DNA of 64,000 nt from Larimichthys crocea (Eukaryota > Chordata > Actinopteri > Sciaenidae): the NCBI RefSeq assembly GCF_000972845.2, contig NW_020853550.1, positions 1 to 64,000 on the forward strand, in the 5' to 3' direction. The notes under the pieces were generated by a model that saw only the letters and a program-made list of their open reading frames with translations, was not told where the DNA came from and searched no databases. Below, piece after piece: positions 1 to 11,753 of the stretch. Both the position numbers and the translations under genes were made by a program. Numbering within the stretch: position 1 is the stretch's first letter; the number at the start of each line of letters is the position of its first letter.

Positions 1-180
1 AGTATGCGGCCCTCTTTAGGTTTGCTTATGTAGATTCTTGGGGATATAAGACCTAGCCCAAAAGGAGAAAAAAAAAGAAGGATTGGAAGAAAACTATTGG
101 ACAAATTGGCATGAGCTTGGAAGAGATGCATCTCAAACTCACTTGTTTCTTTGAATAAAGTCCTATTATTCAAGTCAAGA

Positions 181-492
181 AGAGTTGGCAGTTCTTTTCT
201 TTTCAAGTTCCACAGACCGACTTCGGCAGCCACGGAAAAACCACGACACTGGCCTTTTATCATTGGATAGTAATCCACCAATCGTTTTGCCATGCATCAC
301 CTCATGTTTGGTGGGGTATCTGCAGTCCTCTGTGGCTCTTGCGATAGAAATCATATTAGTCATAGTGTTTCTTATGAGTCGGCAGAAGAGCTCCTTGGAT
401 AAGGCCACGCTGTGCTCGGTCCCTAGCCATTTCTGCTCAAAGTAGGTGCGTCGCACCTGTTCAAGCTCACTGTCTGTGAAGACTATGTATTG
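181..492 (-). pseudogene. fragment of a SAMD3-like gene or related repeat
   Basis: Reading the minus strand gives ELFCRLIRNTMTNMISIAR and EDCRYPTKHEV, which resembles the conserved region of fish 'sterile alpha motif domain-containing 3-like' proteins. After KHEV the frame shifts: the continuation MAKRLVDYYPMIKG is in a second frame. It is a broken fragment ending in the minisatellite. Family naming is from memory of the motif. Confidence 0.45.
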
Positions 493-574
493 TGGTTTTA
501 GACAGTCTGTGGGGACGTCACGGAGACTACGTCCACGGAGACTACGTCTGAACATAGTCTCTGTGACGCTTTAG

Positions 575-780
575 CTACTGTTATTGCATCATTTCGTGTG
601 GTTGGAATAACTTCAATCCATTTTGAGTATAAGTCTATGATCACTAGACAATACTTTTTATTTTCACATTTATTTAATTCAATGAAATCCATGCATATCG
701 TATGAAATGGATATTGAGCATTAGGCAGTTTACCTGGTCTTGGTCTGAATCTGCCTTGGACATTCTGTTTTCCACACACT
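575..780 (-). pseudogene. endogenous-retrovirus-type integrase core fragment, copy 1
   Basis: The minus strand encodes part of a retroviral-like integrase core, with the first catalytic-region pattern MDFIEL, YCLVIIDLYSKW and DAITVAKA. No other retroviral gene is adjacent. It ends abruptly in minisatellite at 575. Confidence 0.65.
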
Positions 781-869
781 AAGTTTGACTGACTTATCTG
801 ATGGTTTTGTTGACATTCCCTTTAGTGCAGCTCCATCTAGTGGATGCATAACGCAACCCCAGCCACTAC

Positions 870-975
870 TGTAGCTTCTATTCTATGCGCCTTATATATG
901 AAAATAGTTTTAAAATAGGCCATTCATTCAAGGTGCGCCTTATAATCCTTATAGTGCGGAAAATACGGTATATGG
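870..975. repeat. fragment of a dispersed fish transposon repeat
   Basis: Contains GCGCCTTATATATGAAAATAG and ends GTGCGGAAAATACGGTA, a sequence I recognise as common in teleost interspersed repeats. It separates the integrase fragment from the main array. Confidence 0.45.
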
Positions 976-3900
976 ACCGGATTTGAAGGTACTTAACATT
1001 TCAGGTTTTAGACAGTCTGCAGTCACAGAGACTATGTCAAAATTTTAGACACTCTGTAGGGGCGTCACTGAGACTATGTAGAAGTTTTAGACAGTCTGTG
1101 GGGACGTCACAAAGACTACATCCAGATTTGAGACAGTCAGTGGGGACGTCACAGAGACTATGTCCAGGTTTTAGACAGTCTGTGGGGACGTCATGGAGAC
1201 TACGTCCAGGTTTTAGACAGTCTGCGGTCACAGAGACTACGTCGAAGTTTTAGACAGTCCATGGGGACATCACAGAGACTACGTCCAGGTTTTAGACAGT
1301 TTGTGGGGACGTCACAGAGACTACATCCAGGTTTTAGACAGTCTGTGTGGACGTCACGGAGACTACGTCCAGGTTTTAGACAGGTTGTGGGGACGTCATG
1401 GAGACTACGTCCAGGTTTTAGACAGTGTGTTGGGGATGTCACCGAGACTACGTACAGGTTTTAGACAGTCTGCGGTCACAGAGACTACGTCCAGGTTTTA
1501 GACAGTCCATGGGGACGTCACAGAGACTACGTCCAGGTTTTAGACAGTCTGTTGGGGACCTCACAGAGACTACATGCAGGTTTTAGACAGTCCGCGGGGA
1601 CGTCACAGAGACTACGAACAGGTTTTAGACACTCTGTGGGGACGTCATGGAGACTACATCCAGATTTTAGACAGTCTGCGGTCACAGAGACTACGTCCAA
1701 GTTTTAGACAGTTTGTCGGATGTCACAGAGACTACGTCCAGGTTTTATCGACAGTCGCTGGGGACTCACAGGACATGGTCCAGGGTTTGGTTAGACAAGT
1801 CTGTGGGGACGTCACTGAGACTACGTCCAGGTTTTAGACAGTCTGTGGACCTCACAGAGACTAAATGCAGGTTTTAGACAGTCCGCGGGACGTCACAGAG
1901 ACTCCGAACAGGTTTTAGACACTTGTGGGGACTCATGGAGACTAATCCGATTTTAGACAGTCTGTGGGAAAGTCACAGAGACTTACATCCAGGTTTTAGA
2001 CCGTCTGCGGGTCACAGAGACGAGTCAAGTTTTAGACAGTTTGTCAGGATGTCACAGGAGACTCGTCCAGGTTTTAGACAGTCTGTGGGGACATCACAGA
2101 GACTATTCCAGGTTTTAGACAGTCTGTGGGGACGTCACAGAGACTACATCCAGGTTTTAGACAGTTTGTCAAGACGTCACAGAGACTACGAACAGGTTTT
2201 AGACAGTACTGCAGGACGTCACAAGAGACTAGTTCAGTTTTAGACAGTCGTGGGGACATCACAGAGACTATGTCCAGGTTTAGACAGTCTGTGGGGACGT
2301 CACAGAGACTACATCCAGGTTTTAGACAGTTTGTCAGGACGTCACAGAGACTACGTCCAGGTTTTTGGACAGACTGCAGGGACGTCACAGAGACTGCAGG
2401 GACGTCACAGAGAACTATGGTTCAGACGTAGTCTCCGTGGACGTAGTCTCCGTGACCTCCTGACTGTCTAAAACGTCGACATAGTCTCCATGACGTCTCG
2501 ACAGACAGTCTAAAACCTGGACGTAGTCTCTGTGACTGCAGACTGTCTGAAATCTGGACGTAGTCTCCGGGATGTCCCCAACAAACAGTCAAAACCTGGA
2601 AGTAGTCTCTGTGACCACAGGCTGTCTAAAACCTGGACGTAGTCTCTGTGACGTCCCCATGGACTGTCTAAAACTTCGACATAGTCTCTGTGACTGCAGA
2701 CTGTCTAAAACCTGGACGTAGTCTCTATGACGTCCCCAACAGACTGTCTAAAACCTGGACATAGTCTCCATGACGTCCCCACAGACTGTCTAAAACCTGT
2801 TCGTAGTCTCTGTGAGGTCCCCACAGACTGTCTAAAATTTTGACATTGGGGATGTCACAGAGACTACGTACAGGTTTTAGACAGTCTGCGGTCACAGAGA
2901 CTACGTCCAGGTTTTAGACAGTCCATGGGGACGTCACAGAGACTACGTCCAGGTTTTAGACAGTCTGTTGGGGACCTCACAGAGACTTCCTGCAGGTTTT
3001 AGACAGTCCGCGGGGACGTCACAGAGACTACGAACAGGTTTTAGACACTCTGTGGGGACGTCATGGAGACTACATCCAGATTTTAAACAGCTGTGGAAAG
3101 TCACAGACACATCAGTTTTAGACAGTCTGCGGTCACAGAGACTAGTCCAAGTTTTAGACAGTTTGTCAGGATGTCACAGAGACTACGTCCAGGTTTTAGA
3201 CAGTCTGTGGGGACATAACAGAGACTATGTCCATGTTTCAGACAGTCTCTAGGGACGTCACAGGACTACGTCCAGGTTTTAGACAGTCTGTGGGGACATC
3301 ACAGAGACTATGTCCAGGTTTTAGACAGTCTGTGGGGACGTCACAGAGACTACATCCAGGTTTTAGACAGTTTGTCAAGACGTCACAGAGACTACGAACA
3401 GGTTTTAGACAGACTGCAGGGACGTCACAGGACTCGTCAGGTTTAGACAGTCTGTTGGGGACGTCACAGAGACTACGTCCAGGTTTTAGACACTCTGTGG
3501 GGGCGTCTTTGAGACTATGTAGAAGTTTTAGACAGTTTGTCAGGACGTCACAGAGACTACGTCCAGGTTTTTGGACAGACTGCAGGGACGTCACAGAGAC
3601 TATGTTCAGGTTTTAGACAGTCTGTGGGGACGTCACGGAGACTACGTCCACGGAGACTACGTCTGAACATAGTCTCTGTGACGTCCCTGCAGTCTCTGTG
3701 ACGTCCCTGCAGTCTGTCCAAAAACCTGGACGTAGTCTCTGTGACGTCCTGACAAACTGTCTAAAACCTGGATGTAGTCTCTGTGACGTCCCCACAGACT
3801 GTCTAAAACCTGGACATAGTCTCTGTGATGTCCCCACAGACTGTCTAAAACCTGAACATAGTCTCTGTGACGTCCCTGCAGTCTGTCTAAAACCTGTTCG

Positions 3901-5285
3901 TAGTCTCTGTGACGTCTTGACAAACTGTCTAAAACCTGGATGTAGTCTCTGTGACGTCCCCACGAATGTCTAAAACCTGGACATAGTCTCTGTGATGTCC
4001 CCACAGACTGTCTAAAGCCTGGACGTAGTCTCTGTGACGTCCCTAGAGACTGTCTGAAACATGGACATAGTCTCCATGACGTCCCCAGGACTGTCTAAAC
4101 CTGGAAGTAGTCTCCGTGACGTCCCCACAAACTGTCTAAACCTGGACGTAGTCTCTCTGACGTCCCTGGACTGTCTAAAACTTCACGTACTCTCTGTGAC
4201 GCCAGGTCTTAAAACCTGGACGTGGTCTCCATGACCTCCCCACAGACTGTCTCAACCTGGACATAGTCTATCTCGCCCCACCCCGTCTCCATGTCTGTCT
4301 AAGTGTCCCATAACGACGAAACCAAGCTGGAGGCAGGTGAAACCATGCTTGCCTTCAAATATATTCTATTCTGCAGCCCTGAAGCCAAGAACGCAGTGGA
4401 TCAGTGGCTCTGGGGAGCTGGGACGAAGCCATCTGTTTTGGCCGCCCGAGGGGCGCCATCCCCGGCTAGGAACAGAGCGAAGGTCCGCCTAGAGGAATGG
4501 AGCCCTCCGTGTCCAGACCTGGATGTAGTCTCTGTGATGTCCCCACAAACTGTCTAAAGCCTGGATGTAGTCTCTGACGTCCCCGCGGACTGTCTAAAAC
4601 TTCGACGTACTCTCTGTGTACCGCAGACTGTCTAAAACCTGGACGTGGTCTCCCTGACCTCCCCACAGACTGTCTCAAACCTGGACATAGTCTATCTCGC
4701 CCCACCCCGTCTCCAAGTCAGACCACGTTTGTCGTACATAATCCTCTATTCTGCACACTTCAGGGCCAAATCTGGGCTCCCGAGAGGCACCGGCGTGCCC
4801 GTCTCTGCTTTTTATGTGCGACGGATTGTGTGTGTTTCATCAAAAATATAATCTTCATAACGGCTGAACAATAGCATCTGATTTCAGTCTGTGACATGTA
4901 GTGTTAAATAATAACTGTGAATATTATCTCCAATAAGTAATCATTTTGTGATAAATCAATCAAAATCAATTCAACCATTAAAGGACTCCTAGACGTGTTT
5001 CAAGGTAGCCTTTATAAAATACTTTTCTTTTGAATACATAGGCTAATATGAAATAATGAAAAACGATACTCGTTTTCACACCCAAAAAGTTAAATTCTCT
5101 TGTTAAAACTCCTTTTCCCTCTTAAAAAAAGTCCAGAATAAGAAAATATGCAAATACATGACATCCCAAAAGTTTGAAACTCAAACATTCGAGTGTAGGA
5201 ACAATATGAAAAACACATTTTTGAGTGGAGGGGGGAAATCGATAGACTTGGCAGGTAAGTGATGCGTGGGTCAAGGCATCTTTGG

Positions 5286-5306
5286 TTCAGCACCATGGAC
5301 AGCGGT
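5286..5306 (+). promoter_or_regulatory. RE1/NRSE (REST-binding) motif, copy 1
   Basis: TTCAGCACCATGGACAGCG fits both half-sites of the RE1 consensus (TTCAGCACC and GGACAGCG) with correct spacing. About 6.2 kb upstream of the stmn3 start codon, inside the 1.03-kb duplicated unit. RE1 sites are known to spread in repeats, so function is not implied. Confidence 0.6.
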
Positions 5307-6320
5307 GTGAGACGACGAGGAGCATTAAGTGTCCATAACGCACGAAAACCAAGCTGGAGGGCAGGTTGTGAAACCATGCTTGCCTTCAATATATTTCTTT
5401 CTGCCAGCCCTGAAGCAAGAACCAGTGGCTCGTGGCTCTGGGGTGCTGGGGACGAAGCCATCTCTTTGGCCGCTCCGAGGGGCGCCATCCCCGGCTAGGA
5501 AACAGAGCGAAGGTCCGCCTAGAGGGAATGAGCCCTCCGTGTCCGACCGGATGTAGTCTCTGTGATGTCCCCACAAACTGTCTAAAGCCTGGACGTAGTC
5601 TCTCTGACGTCCCCGCGGACTGTCTAAAACTTCGACGTACTCTCTGTGACCGCAGACTGTCTAAAACCTGGACGTGGTCTCCATGACCTCCCCACAGACT
5701 GTCTCAAACTGGACATAGTCTATCTCGCTCCCCCCGTCTCCAAGTCAGACCACGTTTGTCGTTACATAATCTCTATTCTGCACACTTCAGGCCAAATCTG
5801 GGCTCCCGAGAGGCCCACCGGCGTGCCCGTCTCTGCTTTTATGTGGCGTAGACAGATAGACAGATATGTGTGTTCATCAAAATAAATCTCATAACGGCTA
5901 TGAAAACATAGCATCTGATTTCAGTCTGTGGCATGTAGTTAAATAATAACTGTGACTATTATCACATAAGTAACTCATTTGTGTGTATAAATCAATCAAA
6001 CAATTCAACCATTAAAGACTCCTAGGATGTGTTTCAATGTGTAGCCTTTATAAAATCTTCTTCTTTGAATAATAGGCTAATATGAAATAATGAAAACTGA
6101 TATCGTTTTCACCCACCCAAAAAGTTAAATTATCTTGTTAAACTCCTTTTCCCTCATTAAAAAAGTCCAGAATTAAGAAATATGCAAATACATGACATCC
6201 CAAAAGTTTGAAACTCAAACATTCGATGTGTAGAAACAATATGAAAAACACATTTTTGAGTGGAGGGGGGAAATCGATAGACTTGGCAGGTAATGTGATG
6301 CGTGGGTCAAGGCATCTTGG

Positions 6321-6341
6321 TTCAGCACCATGGACAGCGTG
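6321..6341 (+). promoter_or_regulatory. RE1/NRSE (REST-binding) motif, copy 2
   Basis: Same motif as copy 1, preserved through 19 bases although flanking duplicated sequence has drifted. About 5.1 kb upstream of the stmn3 start codon. Confidence 0.6.
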
Positions 6342-6632
6342 GAGAGCGAGAGGAGCATTAAGTGTCCATAACGCACGACAAACCAAGCTGGGAGGCAGGT
6401 GAAACCATGCTTCCTTCAAATATATTCTATTCTGCAGCCCTGAAAGCCAAGAACGCAGTGGATCAGTGGCTCTGGGGAGCTGGGACGAGCCATCTGTTTT
6501 GGCCGCCCGAGGGGCGCCATCCCCGGCTAGGAACAGAGCGAAAGTCCGCCTAGAGGAATGGAGCCCTCCGTGTCCAGACCTGGATGTAGTCTCTGTGACG
6601 TCCCCACAGACTGTCTAAAACCTGGACGTAGT

Positions 6633-6775
6633 CTCACTAGACAATACTTTTTATTTTCACATTTATTTAATTCAATGAAATCCATGCATATCGTATGAAA
6701 TGGATATTGAGCATTAGGCATTTTACCTGGTCTTGGTCTGAATCTGCCTTGGACATTCTGTTTTCCACACATAAA
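6633..6775 (-). pseudogene. endogenous-retrovirus-type integrase core fragment, copy 2
   Basis: Near-identical to 640-780 but cut earlier, after YCLV, where it joins minisatellite sequence. Indicates duplication of a captured fragment inside the array. Confidence 0.65.
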
Positions 6776-8174
6776 CATGATGACAATTTTTTTTTAACGT
6801 ATTTTTGGAATCCATTACCTCCTGCATCCCCCCTGTTGACACATGAGTCAATCCATGCGTCAATACTGCCGCAAATTGAAATAATTTTTTATTTGTATAT
6901 ATATTATGTATAAATACCTTTACCTTTGACCCCAACATCTAAAACCTGGACGTAGTCTCCGTGTGATCGTCGAAAGACTGTCTAAAATTCGACGTGACTG
7001 CAGGACTGTTTCAAACCTGGATGTAGTCTCCATGACGTCCCCATGGACTGTCTAAAAACCTGTCTTAGTCTCTTGTGACCGCAGGACTGCAACTCTTTTA
7101 AACCTGGACGTGGTTCTCCGTATAGGTCCCAACAGGACTGTCTAAACTTGGACGTAAACTCCGTGACCTCCCCACAGACTGTCTACAAACTTCGAATAGT
7201 CTCATGACGTCTCGACGGACAGTCTAAAACCTGGACATAGTCTCTGTGACGTCCCTAGAGACTGTCTGAAACATGGACATAGTCTCCATGACGTCCCCAG
7301 CGACTGTCTAAAACCTGGAAGTAGTCTCCGTGACGTCCCCACAAACTGTCTAAAACCTGGCCACAGACTGTCTAAAACGTCGACATAGTCTCCATGACGT
7401 CTCGACAGACAGTCTAAAAACCTGGACGTGTCTTGTGACTGCGACTGTCTGAAATTGCCGTAGTCTCCGTGATGTCCCCAACAAACCGTCTAAAAACCTG
7501 GAATAGTAGTCTCTGTGACCACAGGGCTGTCTAAAACCTGGACGTAGTCTCTGTGACGTCCCCATGGACTGTCTAAAACTTCGACATAGTCTCTGTGACC
7601 GCAGACTGTCTAAAACCTGGACGTAGTCTCTATGACGTCCCCAACAGACTGTCTAAAACCTGGACATAGTCTCCATGACGTCCCCACAGACTGTCTAAAA
7701 CCTGTTCGTAGTCTCTGTGAGGTCCCCACAAACTGTCTAAAATTTTGACATAGTCTCTGTGACTGCAGGACTGTCTAAAACCTGGGACTGTCTCCACGAC
7801 GTCCCCACAACCTGTTTAAAACCTGGACGTAGTCTCCGTGACGTCCCCACAGACTGTCTAAAAACTGGATGTAGTCTCTGTGATGTCCCCACAAACTGTC
7901 TAAAGCCTGGACGTAGTCTCTTGTGACGTCCCAGCGGGACTTTCTAAACTTCGACAGGTTCCACTTTTCGCTAAAGCCCTAGAAGGAGCAAGAGGAAGCA
8001 TGTTCTGGACACGGTCTTATGTCAGGACGGAGAAAACCGAAAAGTGGTATAAACTGGAAAAAAGTGATTAAAAAACTCGGAAAAAACCAAAGGTAGGAAT
8101 CTCCCCGGACGACCACGACCTGCGGAGTGGCAGTTGGAGGATTCGCTCGGGTGAAATCGCAGCGGGGTGAGAGA

Positions 8175-8310
8175 TGTCCTGCTGTGCTAATGCTAAATGC
8201 TAAAACGCTAATGCTCAAGCCTAACGGCTAGTCCGTGAGCTAACCACTAGCCTCAATGCTAATATCGGAGCGCTAGCTCCGGGCTAATCAGCACTGCTAG
8301 TCACACAAGT
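8175..8310. repeat. GCTAAT-type simple tandem repeat
   Basis: Irregular repeats of GCTAATGCTAA and GCTAGC. A second patch occurs at 9238-9360 with the same motif. Confidence 0.7.
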
Positions 8311-8330
8311 ATTGATGAATAAGCTCTGAT

Positions 8331-9237
8331 GTAACAATTTTGTCTAGCTTTTACTTGAGTTATGGTGTGCTATGTGTGTGACTGTGACCATATTTGTTAT
8401 TTTTAAGCACATTAAGTTATGGTTTCTTACTTGAACATTACAAGAGTTTACATTTTGGTTATTTGTGATAATTAATATGTTAATTGCTATGTAAATAGCA
8501 TATATATATGTGATGGTACTGTTAGAAAAATATCATTTGGTATCATAATATACTTATAATTATTTACCTTTTGCTACTGAGAAATTGTGATCTTATTTTG
8601 CAATACAGTTTAGTTAAAGCACTTATTCTCTACAGATATAGGACAATTTAAAGTGATTTCAGTTTAAGATATGAGAAATTGAAGAAATATGTTCTGATCC
8701 TACTATTGTAGGTCAGGTTTTTGAGGAACCCTTGGATTTCGATAGAGCCTGTCTGGAGGACGGAGCCAGAGAGAGACGGTGATGGCGAGAGCCGGACCCT
8801 GGAGGATGTAGACATACACGCGGAATTGAATCCTTTTGCTCACTTTTACCATACACACACACCCACACAATCGTGTGGTGGACTGACACCTAAAGGGTGC
8901 AGATATAGTGAAGTGAACAGAACAATAAGAAAAAAAACACGTGCAGCTGCGAAAACTTTTTATTTTTTTATTATTTCTATACCTACCCGGGTAGGTGCTG
9001 TTGTATGTATTTCATGTGGTTTATTATTCTCCCCAGCTTCATATTAAAATATAGGGACGGGGAGCATTGTTCTCATTAAACAAAAAGAGCCACAGTGTCG
9101 TGTCGTTCATGTGCATCGGTTGGTTACACCTGGCTCCGTAGCGAATTTAATCTTCTGTTTCTTATTCTGGCCATTAGTTCAATTATTATATCATTTACTA
9201 ATACTTTTCTGCTTCAGAGGGTTACACTATATTAATG
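8331..9237. other. AT-rich segment with one unassigned short ORF
   Basis: No recognisable gene. 8721-9047 (+) is open for 108 codons, starting MRNPWISIEPVWRTEPERDG, after an acceptor-like TATTGTAG at 8711. The downstream half has low-complexity sequence; I cannot assign it and it may be chance or a transposon remnant. Confidence 0.3.
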
Positions 9238-9360
9238 TTAGCCCATCAGCGCTACACTGCTAATGTTAACAAGGCGAATGCTAAATGCTATGCTAACATG
9301 TAATGTTAACTGCTAGCTAAAAATGCTAATGTTAATTGCTAGCACGTAACGGCTAGCTGC
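9238..9360. repeat. GCTAAT-type simple tandem repeat, second patch
   Basis: Irregular copies of ATGCTAATGTTAACTGCTAGC, similar to 8175-8310. Confidence 0.65.
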
Positions 9361-9879
9361 TCCTGTGTCTAAATAAACATGTTTAAAAATGACTATTTGA
9401 GGTGGCTTTTGAATACAGACCCCCAGCAACAGCCCACTCGTCACTCTCAAAATTTCTTTTCTAGTCTGCTGAGCAGTGTCAGTAATATGCATGGGGACGC
9501 CGGGCAGAGTCAGGCACACTCCAAATTTCTTTAGAAATTTTTCTATGATATATAGATATGATATGATAGAGTGGCATCACTGGTTAGGTCTGAAACATCA
9601 TTGTGGTGTCTTGGGACGTCTCTTCCATGACATTAAAAAAAGTAATGAAGAGATGAATGACTGTCTTCAACCAAAAGACTGATGTAAGGGTTCCATTATA
9701 CTGTATCATGTTCAGTTTTGCGTTCCAGTGTTATTGTTACTTTAAGTAAAAAAACCAGTTGAATTTACTCTCACTTGACTTGTGTGTTTGTGTTTAAAAA
9801 GATCTGCCAGTTGTAACATGTAAAAAACTTTAATTGTCCATATTGTACCAGTCTTACTTGAAGTTTCTGACAATCATGA

Positions 9880-10917
9880 TGGTGTCATAGCAGGTAAGAA
9901 ACAACATTCATGTTGGTGTTGGTAAAGGATCCTATGGTGTAGTAACACTTCATGACATATTAATGAGTAGTCCAAAGTGTACTACTTTACTTGAGCTCAA
10001 AGAAAATGCTTATGAACACATTCATAATGATGTCATGACGGGCAAAGTCACATTCATGATGGTTGTAAGACAAGTAAGTAACATTCATGTTGTTGGGGAT
10101 CTTACTGTTAGCGTCACTTAATGACATATTAATGAATAGTCCAAGTGTACCTTTACTTGAGCTCAAAGAAATTGCTTATGACACATATATTGATGGTGTA
10201 ATGACAGGCAGTAGCCTTCATGATGGTGTAAGACAGGCAAAGTCCATTCATGTGGTCTAAAGATAGGCACATGACATGAGCGTGAAGTCATGTTGATACA
10301 AAGCCAAGAAATAAAAAAAAACAGTTTTAACTGTTGGTCCTGCCACGGAAGGAGATGGCTGAAAGTGACAGGTAAGTTGTCTTGTGTACGATAGCCAGTT
10401 GGTAGCTGCTGCTAAGTAGGTTAGTAGCTTTCCTCCCCCGGGCCCAAGGAGAGAGCACCCTGGTTTTTTACCCCTAGTGTGTTCCACCCCAGTCCTAGGC
10501 GCTCAAGGTCCAAAGCTAGTGAGTGGGCTGGTGCAAGGCTGAAGCGAAAGTCACCTGCAGGTCATGCTGGTTAATGTCAAGTTGTCATGACAAAGACACT
10601 TCTCAGCTATGTGGTTTTGCTTAATGTCAAGTTGTCATGACAAAGATATTTACTGACTAAGTGCTCTTGGTTAATGTCAAGTTGTCATGACAAAGACATG
10701 GTCAGCCTATGTCATCTTGGTAAATGTCAAGTTGTCATAACAAAGACACCCCAAACAATGTCAAGTTGACAGTGAAAGAATGAATGATAGAAACCGCATG
10801 ACACTTAATGACCGCAGTCCTTGACATTCATTACATGTTCATGACAAGTGTCATGTCATAGTTATGACAATGTCATGTCAGTCTTATGAACACCCCTTCA
10901 AATAAAGTGTTACCGAT
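9880..10917. repeat. interspersed repeat with internal tandem copies
   Basis: Two diverged copies of a roughly 180-bp unit (CTTCATGACATATTAATGA at 9947 and TTAATGACATATTAATGAAT at 10117), then about four 50-bp units (10570-10760) with TTAATGTCAAGTTGTCATGA. It ends AAATAAAGTGTTACC, a typical teleost DNA-transposon end. Confidence 0.6.
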
Positions 10918-11319
10918 GCTTTAAATGCAGGTTCAGTCCATCCATTACTTTGAAATGAGTGATCTTGACTCAAATGGACTTTTATTTCTGTAGTTTGTAA
11001 ACTGCACAGCACCCTGTTTTATGGACCTCAAATCATTCAGTCTTCAGTGCTTTAGATGCATTTCATATCATCTGTCCAAACCCGAATCATGTCAGAGAAA
11101 TGAGATTTGGTTACATTCCCTGTGTGACTCTCCCTCCACTGCTTCACCCCACCCACCTCTTGTCTTGCCAGCAACAGAATACACCCTCCTCTCCACCACA
11201 CACACACACCACACACACACCAAGTCCCACTGGCTGCCCATTGTTCACATAGACTTGTGCATTGCACCATTCAGAGCACAGACATATGCCCAGCCCATCC
11301 CCTCCCTGCCTCACTCCCT

Positions 11320-11450
11320 CACTCTCTCTCTCTCCCTCTCTCTCTCTCTCTCCCCCGCTCTCCCACCTCGTCCTTCCTTTCATCCTCTCTCTCCAACTCC
11401 TTCACATTCTCTTCTCTCCTCCATCCAGCAGCATCCTCCGGCTCTCTCCT
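11320..11450 (+). promoter_or_regulatory. CT-rich tract upstream of stmn3 start
   Basis: Pyrimidine-rich CTCTCTC tract 20-150 bp before the start codon. Probably 5' UTR or core promoter; no TATA box was identified. Confidence 0.35.
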
Positions 11451-11471
11451 CTTCTTCCACTGTCAGCAACA

Positions 11472-11490
11472 ATGACCAGCATAGTATCAG
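11472..11490 (+). CDS. stmn3: stmn3 coding exon 1 (aa 1-6)
   Basis: Encodes MTSIVS plus one base, ending at a GTAAG donor (11491). A six-residue first coding exon broken before the conserved Ala-Tyr matches stathmin-family gene structure. The flanking upstream sequence is a CT-rich tract, probably 5' UTR or promoter. Confidence 0.85.
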
Positions 11491-11683
11491 GTAAGACAAC
11501 ATGTTCTGACTAGCTTGTCGGTTACTTGAAATTTTATGTGTGTGTGTGTGTGTGCATGGCAGGAAAGGGCTGTATAATTTGGAGGGTGGAGAGGTCTGTG
11601 TATCGGTGTAATTGTCATGGCAACTGATGTATTCTTTCTCCTTGTACTGGGGCTCTGATAGAGATAAGAGACTCTCTCATGGT

Positions 11684-11753
<70 letters not shown>

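Larger units (their letters stand above)
4308..6632. repeat. 1.03-kb tandem duplication within the array (2 full copies, 1 partial)
   Basis: Copies begin at about 4308, 5334 and 6364, at the sequence GTGTCCATAACG or its variants. Each holds a 200-bp unique segment (TCCCCGGCTAGGAACAGAGCG), a short minisatellite block, then AT-rich sequence up to an RE1-like motif. Copies differ by many single-base indels. The third is cut off into integrase-like sequence at 6633. Confidence 0.85.
492..7965. repeat. minisatellite array with alternating orientation
   Basis: Repeat unit is about 42 bp on the + form: GACAGTCTGTGGGGACGTCA then CAGAGACTACATCCAGGTTTTA, with a 37-bp variant lacking part of GGGGACGTC. 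Blocks in + orientation: 492-550, 1001-2440, 2846-3655. Blocks in - orientation: 2425-2850, 3645-4300, 4512-4720, 5545-5745, 6578-6632, 6930-7960. Long ORFs over these blocks (repeated CLKPGRSLCDVPTD or QRLRPGFRQ) are by-products of the repeat. Inserted unique segments are listed separately. Confidence 0.95.

Noticed and set aside
1037..4004. Many overlapping ORFs on both strands with repeated CLKPGRSLCDVPTD or QRLRPGFRQSVGTS
   Set aside because: They are translations of the 42-bp minisatellite, whose length is a multiple of three; they appear on both strands and change frame with unit length.
1001..7960. Regular direct repeats resembling a CRISPR array
   Set aside because: The units are contiguous with no unique spacers, orientation flips, and the genome is a vertebrate.
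11021..11494. 157-codon ORF across the stmn3 start
   Set aside because: Mostly CT-repeat Ser/Leu translation; the family-supported start is in a different context at 11472 and the spliced product explains the region.
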